A DNA stretch of 64,000 bases from Acinetobacter sp. (lineage in GTDB: Bacteria > Pseudomonadota > Gammaproteobacteria > Pseudomonadales > Moraxellaceae): assembly GCA_031277915.1 (NCBI GenBank), contig JAITLL010000056.1:43210-107209 (forward strand). Direction: 5' to 3'. Below are positions 1 to 9,441 of the stretch, one piece after another. The translations under genes and the position numbers were made by a program. Below the pieces are notes generated by a model. The model saw only the letters and a program-made list of their open reading frames with translations. It ran no database searches and was not told where the DNA came from. Within the stretch, counting starts at the first letter, position 1. The number at the start of each line of letters is the position of its first letter.

Positions 1-485
1 CCTGTCGCACGTTTTGGCGCTTTACCTTCCAACACAGCTAAAGGAGCAACGGGCTCACCTTGCTCAAATGCCATCTGGTATAAATTACCCTGACGCTGAA
101 CCTCTACCTCAACACGTGTAGATAAAGCGTTTACAACCGAAATCCCCACCCCATGTAAACCACCTGAGAACTGGTAATTATCGGTACTGAACTTACCACC
201 AGCATGCAGCTTGGTTAAAATGATTTCGATACCACTTTGGCCATATTCAGGGTGAATATCGACCGGCATACCACGCCCATTATCTTCAACCGACAATGAA
301 CCATCTTTATAAACTGTGACACATATTTTGTCGGCATGACCAGCTAATGCTTCATCGACAGCATTATCAATAACTTCTTGGGCTAAATGGTTAGGTCGAG
401 TCGTATCGGTATACATCCCTGGACGACGACGAACAGGGTCTAAACCGGAAAGGACTTCAAGCGATTGAGCCGTATATTGTGTCAC
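1..485 (-). CDS. parE: DNA topoisomerase IV subunit B, N-terminal part (cut by window edge)
   Basis: Reading the minus strand from a GTG at 483-485 gives VTQYTAQSLEVLSGLDPVRR followed by PGMYTDT, the N-terminus of a ParE/GyrB ATPase. The GHKL ATPase motifs are present: the Asn motif EVIDNAVDEA, DNGRGMPVDIH and GGLHGVGISVVNAL. ParE pairs with ParC in topoisomerase IV, which decatenates daughter chromosomes and is a fluoroquinolone target. Only about 160 residues are visible; the rest lies left of base 1. The ParE assignment over GyrB rests on the short N-terminus and on the yqiA-like neighbour, an arrangement also found in enterobacteria. Confidence 0.93.
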   Translation of the reverse strand, partial: MTQYTAQSLEVLSGLDPVRRRPGMYTDTTRPNHLAQEVIDNAVDEALAGHADKICVTVYKDGSLSVEDNGRGMPVDIHPEYGQSGIEIILTKLHAGGKFSTDNYQFSGGLHGVGISVVNALSTRVEVEVQRQGNLYQMAFEQGEPVAPLAVLEGKAPKRAT

Positions 486-499
486 GTTGTACGTTTTCC

Positions 500-1081
500 T
501 TATTTGATGGTGTGCGCAAAGAATTCGATTACTAACGGTAATTTTTCTTCAAAATCTTCCATGGCATGATTGCCATGAGCATCCGTCAAAATCAATGAGG
601 ATGGTGTTGCAGCACTATAATAGCGTTGTGCTTGACGATAATCCAAAATTTCATCGCCTTGTTGCAATAAGACGAGTATTTTGTCAGCATTTTCAGGTTG
701 TTTCAGTTCCAGTTGTTCTAACTGTCGTAACTGAATATGATCAATTGACCACTGATCATTCACCTTATAAGGCATGCTTTTAACTTGAAATAACTTATCA
801 AACAACGTCCATGGTTGCATAGCAGGGTTAATCAGTACAGCCGGAATATTATATTTCGCGACAAAATATGTCGCAAAAAACCCGCCGAGACTACTACCGA
901 CTAAAGCCACATTGGGTAAGGATTCAATCAGCTCTGAAATTTGCTCTACCACTTGATCGGGAGATCTATTTAAATCTGGCAAATGCACATTTATGCCCAA
1001 TTCGCTACAATACTGCTTAAGGCTCAGTCCTTTAATCGAAGAAGAGCTGCTATTAAAGCCATGGAGGTAGATAATATTCAT
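500..1081 (-). CDS. YqiA/YcfP-type alpha/beta hydrolase (putative esterase)
   Basis: This 193-residue protein has the short alpha/beta-hydrolase layout of the YqiA/YcfP (UPF0227) esterases. It opens with MNIIYLHGFNSS, where HGF forms the oxyanion-hole strand, has the nucleophile elbow GSSLGG near residue 64, and a late DAHGNHAMEDF segment that can supply the catalytic His. Its stop lies 14 bp before the parE start and both read on the minus strand, so they are probably co-transcribed, as with yqiA and parE in enterobacteria. The substrate is unknown; YqiA has short-chain esterase activity. No signal peptide is visible, so it is probably cytoplasmic. Confidence 0.82.
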   Translation of the reverse strand: MNIIYLHGFNSSSSSIKGLSLKQYCSELGINVHLPDLNRSPDQVVEQISELIESLPNVALVGSSLGGFFATYFVAKYNIPAVLINPAMQPWTLFDKLFQVKSMPYKVNDQWSIDHIQLRQLEQLELKQPENADKILVLLQQGDEILDYRQAQRYYSAATPSSLILTDAHGNHAMEDFEEKLPLVIEFFAHTIK

Positions 1082-1292
1082 ATATTTCCCTCTTAAATTG
1101 AGAATGAACTCACATTTTTGTTCTCAGTTTGTATATAAAAACACTATTGTCAGACAAGAAAAACGACTCAACTTACCATTCATCAGTATTTTAAAAACAT
1201 GTGTTATTTAAACTACTAAGATGGAAATGTTAGCTGCCGTTCATAAAAAGTACAGCTTAAAACGTCAGTGATAACGTAAATGGGGAAAAGAT

Positions 1293-2636
1293 ATGCCGAG
1301 CTTAACACCGTTACATGAAACTTATTGTAAATGGGATCGTACGCCACCGAGTCAGGCAGACGTACTAGAAGGTTTAGCTCAACTGTTTAGCACCAGCCTA
1401 AATGGTGTCCATGAATTAATACAAGTCATTAATATTGAAGTATTAAAAAATGCTTTTGGTATTAGTGCCCAAAATGCTAATAATTTTCAAAAACGCCCTT
1501 CTGTGCAAAAGGCATATCAGTTTTCTTATGGTGCCTTACAGAAATATGGTCGTTATTTTTTAGCGCCAAGTTTACGTCACATTATTGAAAAATATCCCAC
1601 ACTTCACGAAAAACCACTCAGCCCAAGCCAACATTTTTTGGTGGGGATTTTAAATGGTATTTTCGGAGACTATTTGCTTAAACAACATAGCCCTCTCGCT
1701 TTGCCCATGGTTCTATATGATCACTACGGTGCAATACAACAAGGGGAACTTGCAGGACGTATTGTGATTTTGGTTCATGGTTTATGTATGAATCATCTTA
1801 GTTGGTCAAACGCACATTATGGTGGTATTGGAGAACGTCTGTTAGCGCAGCGGGACCATAACACTATGCTGTATTTAAATTACAATACAGGTCGCCGCAT
1901 TTCAGCCAATGGCCGCAGCTTTTCAAATGTATTAGAAGACTTGGTACAACGTAACCCAAGAATCACCAGTATTGATATCATTGGTCATAGTATGGGTGGA
2001 CTGGTTTCCCGTAGTGCACTGTTTTACGGCAAACAAAATATGTACCAATGGATTCATATGGTCGAGAACCTTGTCTGTATTGGGTCTCCGCACCATGGTG
2101 CGGTACTTGAGCGCTTTGGTTTTGCACTACAAGATCGACTCGGTGCCTTCCCATTTGTCGGATTACTAGGCCAATTGGTTAATATACGTAGCAATGGAAT
2201 TTTAGACCTACGCCACGGCAGCGTTCGAGATGATGACTGGGAATATATGGATGCCCGTATTGGCATGATGGATGATAACCGAGCCCCAGCTCCTCTACCT
2301 TCCCATATCAATACCTTTTTAGTGGCAGGTACGCTCGAGTTTGAAAAAGTGCGTAATAAAGCGCTTACCGTGATTGGCGACTACCTAGTGAGTGTGAAAA
2401 GCGCGCTGGGTGAACACCCGAATCCACGTTTTCAGCTCAAAGTTCCAGATTCGCACAAAGCCGTGTTCTATGGCTTAAATCACTTTGAAATTCAGTATCA
2501 CTCGAGTGTTGCTGAACAGATTACTCGCTGGCTATATCCTAATGTTAATGATTATGTGCAAGAAGGTATTCAAACCCATATTATTGATATGCCGAACTAT
2601 ACGCTCGAAGATTTAGAAGGAATTGTAGAGACGTAA
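1293..2636 (+). CDS. lipase-like alpha/beta hydrolase (PGAP1/triacylglycerol-lipase-like fold)
   Basis: The 447-residue product has an N-terminal helical region of about 155 residues, then an alpha/beta-hydrolase core. The core contains IVILVHGLCMNHLSW (HG oxyanion motif, residues about 157-171), the nucleophile elbow GHSMGG with Ser233, and a following VENLVCIGSPHHGA strand typical of lipases. The His of the triad may be in GLNHFEIQYH near the C-terminus. There is no signal peptide, so it is probably intracellular. It is a single transcription unit ending in a strong hairpin that directly abuts the stop codon. The substrate cannot be told from sequence; esterase or lipase activity is a family inference. 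Confidence 0.8.
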   Translation: MPSLTPLHETYCKWDRTPPSQADVLEGLAQLFSTSLNGVHELIQVINIEVLKNAFGISAQNANNFQKRPSVQKAYQFSYGALQKYGRYFLAPSLRHIIEKYPTLHEKPLSPSQHFLVGILNGIFGDYLLKQHSPLALPMVLYDHYGAIQQGELAGRIVILVHGLCMNHLSWSNAHYGGIGERLLAQRDHNTMLYLNYNTGRRISANGRSFSNVLEDLVQRNPRITSIDIIGHSMGGLVSRSALFYGKQNMYQWIHMVENLVCIGSPHHGAVLERFGFALQDRLGAFPFVGLLGQLVNIRSNGILDLRHGSVRDDDWEYMDARIGMMDDNRAPAPLPSHINTFLVAGTLEFEKVRNKALTVIGDYLVSVKSALGEHPNPRFQLKVPDSHKAVFYGLNHFEIQYHSSVAEQITRWLYPNVNDYVQEGIQTHIIDMPNYTLEDLEGIVET

Positions 2637-2664
2637 AAAAAGCCCAACTTAAGTTGGGCTTTTT
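2635..2664. terminator. bidirectional rho-independent terminator at left edge of T6SS island
   Basis: AAAAAAGCCCAAC and GTTGGGCTTTTT flank a short loop as a near-perfect hairpin with A- and T-runs on both sides. It serves the lipase gene on plus and the immunity gene ending at 2668 on minus. Almost the same sequence recurs at 8865-8898 on the other side of the vgrG island. Confidence 0.9.
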
Positions 2665-2667
2665 AAA

Positions 2668-3366
2668 TTAATTAGCTTTTGTAGCAGGAAGAACCCCTAT
2701 TGTTTCACATCCTAAAGTAGATGAAATACACTTTAAACTACTATTAAAAATAGTTTTTATAGATTGAATTTTTCCTGTTTTATAAGATTTTATATTGGCT
2801 AAATAAATATATTGTCCTTTTTTTGAATCATATGTCAATTGATCCCCTTGTAAGACATCTGTAGACTTACTTTTATTCTCGCTATCTGAATTTAAAATAG
2901 GAACCTCAAGAAACCTATTATTTATAAAATTATAAAAATATGCATTTGCAGTAAAATTTTTATAAGGCTCTTTTACATAATCTATATTACTATTTTCGCG
3001 AACTCTAAAAGCCACAATATTTTTATCACTGTATAATAAAGTAAAATCAACATTTGACTTTAGAGGAACTTTACTTTCAAAAACATTATATATTTCTTTC
3101 TTATTTAAAATTTGAACTCCATACTTTTTTAAAGAATATTTAATCTCTTTTTTTGTTTTTTCAATATCACCAAAATCTGTTAATTTAATTTTTAAATTAG
3201 GATTTATAACCGTATATTTGTTATAAGTATCTATATACTCTATAGGTGAATTTGTTTGTGTAGAATCTTGCAAATAATCATTCCACTCACTATTTTCTTT
3301 TGCATAGCAAATATTGAAAGAAAGACTACAAGCTATCATCATTGCAAAAGAATTTAAAACTTTCAT
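2668..3366 (-). CDS. periplasmic protein, probable immunity partner of the T6SS peptidoglycan hydrolase
   Basis: I chose the internal Met at 3366 (232 aa) because GAGGT sits 5 bases upstream; the longer reading frame would overlap the effector gene. The protein starts MKVLNSFAMMIACSLSFNIC and continues YAKENSE, a clear Sec signal peptide, so it is exported to the periplasm. No domain is recognised. It has two cysteines near the C-terminus (CISSTLGCE). It follows immediately after a secreted peptidoglycan hydrolase gene in the order vgrG-effector-this gene. That position and the periplasmic location fit an immunity protein, by inference only. It is markedly AT-rich compared with vgrG and the surrounding core genes. 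Confidence 0.62.
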   Translation of the reverse strand: MKVLNSFAMMIACSLSFNICYAKENSEWNDYLQDSTQTNSPIEYIDTYNKYTVINPNLKIKLTDFGDIEKTKKEIKYSLKKYGVQILNKKEIYNVFESKVPLKSNVDFTLLYSDKNIVAFRVRENSNIDYVKEPYKNFTANAYFYNFINNRFLEVPILNSDSENKSKSTDVLQGDQLTYDSKKGQYIYLANIKSYKTGKIQSIKTIFNSSLKCISSTLGCETIGVLPATKAN

Positions 3367-3379
3367 AAGTACCTCAAAA

Positions 3380-5407
3380 TTAATATGGTAAATTTGCATT
3401 TATAAATGGTATTGGGTCAATTCTTCCATCTAATCCTACCCCTAATAAGGGAGCACTTCTAGATTCAAAATGAAGATGAGCACCTTTGGATATAGTGGTC
3501 ATTTTATTCGCATTACCTGTTGCACCAGTTGTTCCAATTACTTCTCCAGTATCTACTGGATCACCTTTATCTACATCAATAACCGATAAATGAGCATAAA
3601 AGAAGTAGACATATTTATTTTTTGTAAGTCTAGTTTGAGCATATTTCTTTTGCTTTTCGGGTAAATCGTTTATATCAACTTTTAAGACAATGACTTTACC
3701 ATATGCACCACCAGTTGCCCCAGCAAAAGCAATAATGCCACCACAGACTGCATATATTTTTGTACCTGGATTAGCTTGTAAATCAACACCCTGGTGATTT
3801 TTAGTACCATTATTTCTTACTTTACCAAATGTTGCACCTTTAGCATTAGCCAAACCTGCTGTTCTTAATTTGCAATCTGCTAAGGGATTATGCCACTTAT
3901 TATCTCCTCCAACATTATTTGTTGAGGCTTGTGAAGTATTAATTCCAATTTTAGATTCAGATTTTTCAGTAGTACTGACTTTTGTTGTCTCTTGATTATT
4001 AGAAGTAGTTGATATTTTAGGAGCAGGAGTGGAAATTGTTTGTCCTTTCAATAACTTTATAGTTTCATCCGTACTTAAGTTTATTCCAGAAGTCTTACTC
4101 TTATCTACAACATATTGATAAATATTTATATGGCCATCAATATAATTTCTCAGCCATGCTCCATAAGCAGCTTTTGCATCACCTTTATATCGATTTAAAA
4201 AATCTGCAGCTTGCTTGGCACCATTCTTTCCAAATTGAGTAAAAAGTAATTTTTTTGCACGTTCCTGACTTAAAGTGTTTAGTACAAAATTTTTCCCTCC
4301 TGTAGCTCCTTCATGATGTAACAAATAAGCAAACTTAGCGATTGAACTTGGTTCTGTTAGTTTTTGATAAGGTAAACCAGATGATTTAAAGTTACTAATT
4401 GCATAGGCAGCAGCAGCATCAATCGCCATTTCAGCATTAAATCTTAAATTTAATCTCTGCTGTATCGTTAGTTTAGGATGATTCATTACATATTGACCAA
4501 CTAATGAACTTTTATCCTTACACATAGCTAACCATGTTTCATCTAAGAATTGGGTCAATCCTGCTGCAGTACTCGAATTTGCTTTACTATTAGTATTCCA
4601 TTCGCCTGTCTTTTTTATTTTTGCTGCTTCAGCTTCAATAACAGCCGCTAAAGAGTGAGGAGTAAAACCATGTCTTTTAGCTGCGCTCACAATATAAGCT
4701 CGATATTTATTATTAACAGGTTTTAATAAAAAATTATCTTCTGTAAATTGTGCAGCAATTATATGGGTACTACTACCATTATCGGTACGCTTTTGCTCTA
4801 TTTTTTCTTCAGGTATTTTTGGTTGTGGTTGCTTATTCTTCAATTCATCTTTATTAGATGCAGTAGTAGATATACTTTCAACTATAGGTTTTCCAATCCT
4901 TTTTAAATTATTCATAATCTGATTAACTGTTTCATTTACTATTCCATCTTTTGCATAATGAGAACCTTCTACTTTCATTTTTCTCGATGTTAATTTTAGT
5001 ACTTTTCGCCCTAATGGAAGCACTTTATGATCAGCAATCAAATCGAAAGTACCGTTTAAATTTTTAAAAAAAACTTTCAAACCTTTCGAATGATCTTGAA
5101 TTTTTATATCTTCAAAAATACTATTTTTTGTATTTATAATAATTTTTTTTTCATCAAACTCTAATTGAATGGTAGCTTTTGATATAGGCTTAAAAGAAAG
5201 ATCCATTAAAATAATCTTTAATTGGGTTTCAAAATTATTAGTATTATTTACATCATCTTGTAAATAAATCTTTTGCCCAATTTTTAGATTATGAATCATT
5301 CCACCTGATAATGAATTAATTCTAGCTAACTCTTTTACTGAAGTATGATGCTTTTTTGAAATTCCCCAAAGAGTATCACCTGATTTAACAATATAAATTT
5401 TTGACAT
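3380..5407 (-). CDS. T6SS effector: LysM + lysozyme-like + M23 endopeptidase (Tse4-like)
   Basis: The 675-residue protein has three parts. Residues 1-50 are a LysM peptidoglycan-binding motif (YIVKSGDTLWGISKKH, ending LKIGQKIYL). A central region at about 215-430 looks like a lysozyme/transglycosylase fold (SLAAVIEAEAAKI with a candidate catalytic Glu, then AAGLTQFLDETW). A C-terminal M23 metallopeptidase has zinc ligands His538 and Asp542 (NHQGVD) and His644/His646 (HLHFE). It begins 9 bp after vgrG and lacks a signal peptide, so delivery by the VgrG spike is the natural route. The domain set resembles A. baumannii Tse4, reported as a bifunctional transglycosylase-endopeptidase effector; I link them from memory, not by alignment. 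Linkers rich in Thr/Ser and Lys separate the domains. Confidence 0.82.
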   Translation of the reverse strand: MSKIYIVKSGDTLWGISKKHHTSVKELARINSLSGGMIHNLKIGQKIYLQDDVNNTNNFETQLKIILMDLSFKPISKATIQLEFDEKKIIINTKNSIFEDIKIQDHSKGLKVFFKNLNGTFDLIADHKVLPLGRKVLKLTSRKMKVEGSHYAKDGIVNETVNQIMNNLKRIGKPIVESISTTASNKDELKNKQPQPKIPEEKIEQKRTDNGSSTHIIAAQFTEDNFLLKPVNNKYRAYIVSAAKRHGFTPHSLAAVIEAEAAKIKKTGEWNTNSKANSSTAAGLTQFLDETWLAMCKDKSSLVGQYVMNHPKLTIQQRLNLRFNAEMAIDAAAAYAISNFKSSGLPYQKLTEPSSIAKFAYLLHHEGATGGKNFVLNTLSQERAKKLLFTQFGKNGAKQAADFLNRYKGDAKAAYGAWLRNYIDGHINIYQYVVDKSKTSGINLSTDETIKLLKGQTISTPAPKISTTSNNQETTKVSTTEKSESKIGINTSQASTNNVGGDNKWHNPLADCKLRTAGLANAKGATFGKVRNNGTKNHQGVDLQANPGTKIYAVCGGIIAFAGATGGAYGKVIVLKVDINDLPEKQKKYAQTRLTKNKYVYFFYAHLSVIDVDKGDPVDTGEVIGTTGATGNANKMTTISKGAHLHFESRSAPLLGVGLDGRIDPIPFINANLPY

Positions 5408-5416
5408 AAATTATAC

Positions 5417-8400
5417 CTATTCTTCTAAGTTATTTTCTTCAGCTTGCATACCATGCTCACCTACTTCAAATTCTTCTTCATGTTCTTCTTCATAATTATC
5501 TTCATCATCAAATATACTTGACCAATCATCAAAACCAATCAGAGCTTCATATCGTTTTGCCTCATTCTGGAGAGATAAATTACTTTTCCCCGTTAAATCT
5601 GTTTTACCCTCCCAAATAATTTCTTTTTTGTCTGGTTCATATAACTGTATTTTTGCATTTCCTATACCATTTCCAGCTAAACTAGCAAATAAAAAATCAA
5701 CAGCATACGGCCCCATTTTTGGCAACTCAGGAACCTCATAAGAAACCTTGGCTCCACTCGTAAACAAATGCTGCCCAGCTTTACTTTCAAACTTACCGCC
5801 TGTTGTTGAAAATACTCCATCTGCATTAATTTTGAGCTGCGATCCACCTGCTGTTAATACAATTTCTTTTGGACTCGTAAGCTCGATTTTATCTTCAGTA
5901 GAAATCAGCTTAATGACCTTCTTCGCAATTGCTTCAATGGCATCATCTTGTGCTTGTAGTTCGAGCTTTCCTTTTGCTGCATAAGCCCGCAAACCCTTTT
6001 GTGCAGCAAACAAACTGATTTTGTCTTGTGCATGCCCAATAATATTTTTCTGCGCGCTTAAATTAATTGAACCGCTAGCACTTTGGGCAATATCTTGTGA
6101 CGCTTGCAGAATAATATTTTCAGGTGTCGTCAAAGCAATACCATTTGGCGATGCTAATAACATTAGGGCTTGTCTAAAGATTTTGCCTTGTTCTTGCTGT
6201 TTAGTATCGGAACTACTTTCTAAACCTTGGGTATAACCTTCCATAAAGCCTTGTAAAGAACTCAATGCTTTAGAAGGTGATACTTCCAACTTACTGCCTT
6301 TACTAAAAGTTCCGCATACACTCATCATGTCAAAGTCTTTAGTCTCGACATTTGCTAAGACTTTTCCGACCTCTTGAATACTTTCAAATGGATTTTTATG
6401 AATGCGGTCTTTAATGCTAGCAAGTTTTCCTTTAACGATGTCGGCACCATGTTCTTCAACGTTTTCAATAAATGCTTTTAAGTTTTCTACCGCATCTTTA
6501 GCGTCGCTAAAGAAAGCATTAAATTCGTCTACAACGCCTTTTGTATTTCCACCTAGTGCACCAATGTCTTGAATAAAGCCACCACAGCTTTTTAGTGCGT
6601 GAATAGGATCGTTATTAATCCCTTCTTTAAATAGATTCACCGTACTATCTAATGCCTGTCCTGTGGTTTTTAACTCAAGTGACTGGATAAATTTAGGCAA
6701 GCGATTGATCACGTTCAAAGCATCAGTTTGTTGCTTGGCTGCAACGTCACTGAGCATTTTCATGCTTTCATAGCCTTGTGAAAGTAATGATTGTGCTTGT
6801 GCGGCCTCTAAATGGTCGGCAATCGCTTGCTCTTGTGCATAGGTACTAATGAGCATGCCTTTGCCCGCACGCACAGCTCCCCAAGCGTCTGTTCTCAGCT
6901 CAAAGCCTTCTCCACGGCCTTGACTCGTCTCTTGTTCTTTTGGATGGCTTAAATTACCCAAATTCAGCTGCGTTGCTGCATGACTACTTTGGAGTTGGGT
7001 ACTAATTTGTCCAGTTGTGTCATCAAAGCGTAATTGGTTGAAGCCACTACCACTGATTTCCTGACTGCGAATCCCACTCAATTTTTTAGTCGCAGGAAGT
7101 TGCCCTTTTACATCGAACTTGGTTGGTGAGCGCTGCGCTTCATGGATGCGCCCAGTCACAAATGGACGGTCGATATTGCCATCAAAGAAGTCAATGACAA
7201 CTACCTCACCAATACGTGGCAAGAAACGTGCGCCATAGCCTTCTCCTGCCCAAGGAGTCAGTACATCGACCCAAGCCGAGTCGGTATCATTGTCATTGCT
7301 ACCTGCACCACCGTCATGGCCATGATCATCACTACGGGTAAATAGAAAACGTACTTTAATGCGCCCCCATTCATCGACATGAAGGGTCTCTCCTTGTGGC
7401 CCCACGACTTTTGCTCGTTGTGGGTAGGCAATTGGGCGATGCTGCTCTGGATTATACTCAGGCGCAGTCTTGATTTGACGGCGTATTAGGGTCAGCTCAT
7501 TACCTTGACGCTCGATATCATCATAACCATGTTGATCCCAACGACTTTGGGTTAATAACTGGCTTACTTGCTGATGTAAGTCTTTAGGTAAGTTATTTTG
7601 GTTATAGAAGTTTTTAGCAATGATCAAGAACTCTTGATCTGCCCCTTCATGCTGATCAATTTCAGGATGCTCGCGTAAATTAAACCAATAGCCGACTTGG
7701 CTGTCACGAACACTACTATAGGCTTTAAAGTATTTCGCCCGACTCGCATGCATGTCGGTGAAGTGCTGATTTAATTTTTCTAATTGACCACTGCCTGAAG
7801 CCGTTGCCTGATCTTCCCCTTTTAAGTCTTGCATCCAAGCGGGGCTTACATGCCATGCCTGCTCAAGACTTAAAGTGGCTGAGTCAAAGCTGTCTGAATG
7901 TGTATGTGTCGTAACAACCGAACCATTACCCTCTTCTTGTGCTAATGCATCGGGTTGCCAGCGCTGCACATGCACCGCTGTTGGTTGCAAACTTCGTACT
8001 GCAACAAAACCAGTAATACTATCTTGATATTCGGTTGCGCTACTTCTGTGATAGCGGATACTACGACGTGCTAAAGCCTGATACTGGCTATTGTCATCAA
8101 TTAATCTTAATTTTTGAGCTTGTATTGGCACAGTAAAATGAGGGACAAAAAGCTCTGATTCATCAATGAGCCAACTAATGCCTTCACTTCGCCATAAGCG
8201 CGTAAGGAAGTCATAGTCAGACTCATTGTGCTGCATGGTGAAAGGTCGAATGTCATAGTTTTGACTTAAACCACCCAAATCGAGACTTAAACTCGCAGCA
8301 AAAAGTGGACTTTTTTCTTGCCACTCTTTAAATAAAATTTCGGTAATTTCTACAATACTTTTATTCATAAAAACACGACTATTACGGCGTTTGTGCCATA

Positions 8401-8743
8401 AATTTGTCGCATCTTCTATAGTCAGCTTATAGAGCGTTAAAGCACCATCACTTTGTCCATAACTGGCTTCAGTCACAATACCTGTTGTTCGGAACAATTG
8501 CCCCGAATCTGTGACCTGATCAACGGCGACTTGCACACCAATAAATTGCTTCAGTGCAATTTGAGAATTGGTTGAAAGACAGATCAACTCCGCCATTAGG
8601 CCACCATTCAATTGATGTTGGCCTTCTATACGTTGTAAGAATACTTGGTTATTGAGTAGTTCATTAGAGAACTGTACGTGAATAGCACGTTTCTGAGCAT
8701 TTAGCCCTATTTTTTCCAAGACACTAAATATATTAAAAAGCAT
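5417..8743 (-). CDS. vgrG: type VI secretion tip protein VgrG with DUF2345 extension
   Basis: The 1108-residue protein starts MLFNIFSVLEKIGLNAQKRA, typical of Acinetobacter VgrG. Residues 1 to about 450 are the gp27-like part, followed by the gp5/OB-fold part (VVGPQGETLHVDEWGRIKV, ARFLPRIGEVVVIDFFDGN) and a DUF2345-like beta-spike (INLSAQKNIIGHAQDKISLF, TSPKEIVLTAGGSQLKINA). A helical segment at about 650-800 lies between. The C-terminus is very acidic (DDEDNYEEEHEEEFEVGEHG) and may dock cargo. VgrG caps the Hcp tube and is injected into target cells. This is an orphan vgrG module: no tss structural genes are in the window. The effector and immunity genes follow on the same strand. Confidence 0.95.
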   Translation of the reverse strand: MLFNIFSVLEKIGLNAQKRAIHVQFSNELLNNQVFLQRIEGQHQLNGGLMAELICLSTNSQIALKQFIGVQVAVDQVTDSGQLFRTTGIVTEASYGQSDGALTLYKLTIEDATNLWHKRRNSRVFMNKSIVEITEILFKEWQEKSPLFAASLSLDLGGLSQNYDIRPFTMQHNESDYDFLTRLWRSEGISWLIDESELFVPHFTVPIQAQKLRLIDDNSQYQALARRSIRYHRSSATEYQDSITGFVAVRSLQPTAVHVQRWQPDALAQEEGNGSVVTTHTHSDSFDSATLSLEQAWHVSPAWMQDLKGEDQATASGSGQLEKLNQHFTDMHASRAKYFKAYSSVRDSQVGYWFNLREHPEIDQHEGADQEFLIIAKNFYNQNNLPKDLHQQVSQLLTQSRWDQHGYDDIERQGNELTLIRRQIKTAPEYNPEQHRPIAYPQRAKVVGPQGETLHVDEWGRIKVRFLFTRSDDHGHDGGAGSNDNDTDSAWVDVLTPWAGEGYGARFLPRIGEVVVIDFFDGNIDRPFVTGRIHEAQRSPTKFDVKGQLPATKKLSGIRSQEISGSGFNQLRFDDTTGQISTQLQSSHAATQLNLGNLSHPKEQETSQGRGEGFELRTDAWGAVRAGKGMLISTYAQEQAIADHLEAAQAQSLLSQGYESMKMLSDVAAKQQTDALNVINRLPKFIQSLELKTTGQALDSTVNLFKEGINNDPIHALKSCGGFIQDIGALGGNTKGVVDEFNAFFSDAKDAVENLKAFIENVEEHGADIVKGKLASIKDRIHKNPFESIQEVGKVLANVETKDFDMMSVCGTFSKGSKLEVSPSKALSSLQGFMEGYTQGLESSSDTKQQEQGKIFRQALMLLASPNGIALTTPENIILQASQDIAQSASGSINLSAQKNIIGHAQDKISLFAAQKGLRAYAAKGKLELQAQDDAIEAIAKKVIKLISTEDKIELTSPKEIVLTAGGSQLKINADGVFSTTGGKFESKAGQHLFTSGAKVSYEVPELPKMGPYAVDFLFASLAGNGIGNAKIQLYEPDKKEIIWEGKTDLTGKSNLSLQNEAKRYEALIGFDDWSSIFDDEDNYEEEHEEEFEVGEHGMQAEENNLEE

Positions 8744-8858
8744 TTTTTATAATCGTAAGGATATATAAACGGCTGCACTTTATAAAAAACAGAACTATCT
8801 GTCTACAAAATTATGCGTTATTTTTATCAATTTTTCTTATATTTTCACTTATTCGAAT

Positions 8859-8904
8859 GTGATTAAAAAAAAGCCCAACCTAAGTTGAGCTTTTTTTTAA
8901 TCAC
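8859..8904. terminator. long hairpin terminator at right edge of T6SS island
   Basis: The arms GTGATTAAAAAAAAGC and GCTTTTTTTTAATCAC, plus CAAC/GTTG, form a stem of about 20 bp with one mismatch and a very short loop. On minus it terminates dsbB, whose stop is at 8912. Its core nearly duplicates the hairpin at 2635-2664. Confidence 0.9.
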
Positions 8905-8911
8905 ATTAAAC

Positions 8912-9427
8912 TCACTTTTTAGCAGTCTTAAATACTGGATAAAAACGGAATAACTGCCATAAACAAACCAGTAATAGCAAAAAGAAATAAACCAATGACC
9001 AAACTGGTAAAGACTGACCTAAAAAGGTCCAACCAATTGCCGCACACTCACCTGAACCAGAAAGCACTTCTTGTAAAACTGCTTTCATAGGTAAAACATC
9101 AATTAAATAATTTAAACCCGGTCCACAACTTGGTACTTGATCTGGTGGTAAATGTTGTAGCCAAATGTGACGTCCTGCTACGCCCACTGACCATAAAATT
9201 GCGATGCCTGCTAAAAATGCGTAGAAGCGTTTAACTGCATTGGAAACTGGGTTATGCAAAAATGCAATGAGCGCCACAAAACCCATTGCCATTAAGCCAA
9301 CACGTTGAAAAATACAGAGCGGACATGGCTCTAACCCTTTTACATGTTCCAAATACAACGCAAAAGACATGCCGACAATGCTTGCCAGTACAAGCAGGCC
9401 ACTCACCAAACGGTAACTTAATCGCAT
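8912..9427 (-). CDS. dsbB: disulfide bond formation protein B
   Basis: The 171-residue inner-membrane protein has four predicted membrane helices. The two periplasmic cysteine pairs of DsbB are present: CPLC at Cys35/Cys38 and Cys101/Cys128 (PSCGPG and GSGECA). DsbB reoxidises periplasmic DsbA and passes electrons to quinones. Length matches the family. It is preceded on the same strand by gshA with a 14-bp gap, so the two thiol-redox genes probably form an operon. A strong hairpin follows the stop. Confidence 0.95.
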   Translation of the reverse strand: MRLSYRLVSGLLVLASIVGMSFALYLEHVKGLEPCPLCIFQRVGLMAMGFVALIAFLHNPVSNAVKRFYAFLAGIAILWSVGVAGRHIWLQHLPPDQVPSCGPGLNYLIDVLPMKAVLQEVLSGSGECAAIGWTFLGQSLPVWSLVYFFLLLLVCLWQLFRFYPVFKTAKK

Positions 9428-9441
9428 GTAAAACCTCGTTT

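Noticed and set aside
7142-7345. Plus-strand open frames inside vgrG, and similar frames inside gshA, glmU, hut genes
   Set aside because: They are antisense shadows of well-supported genes, without ribosome sites or family similarity.
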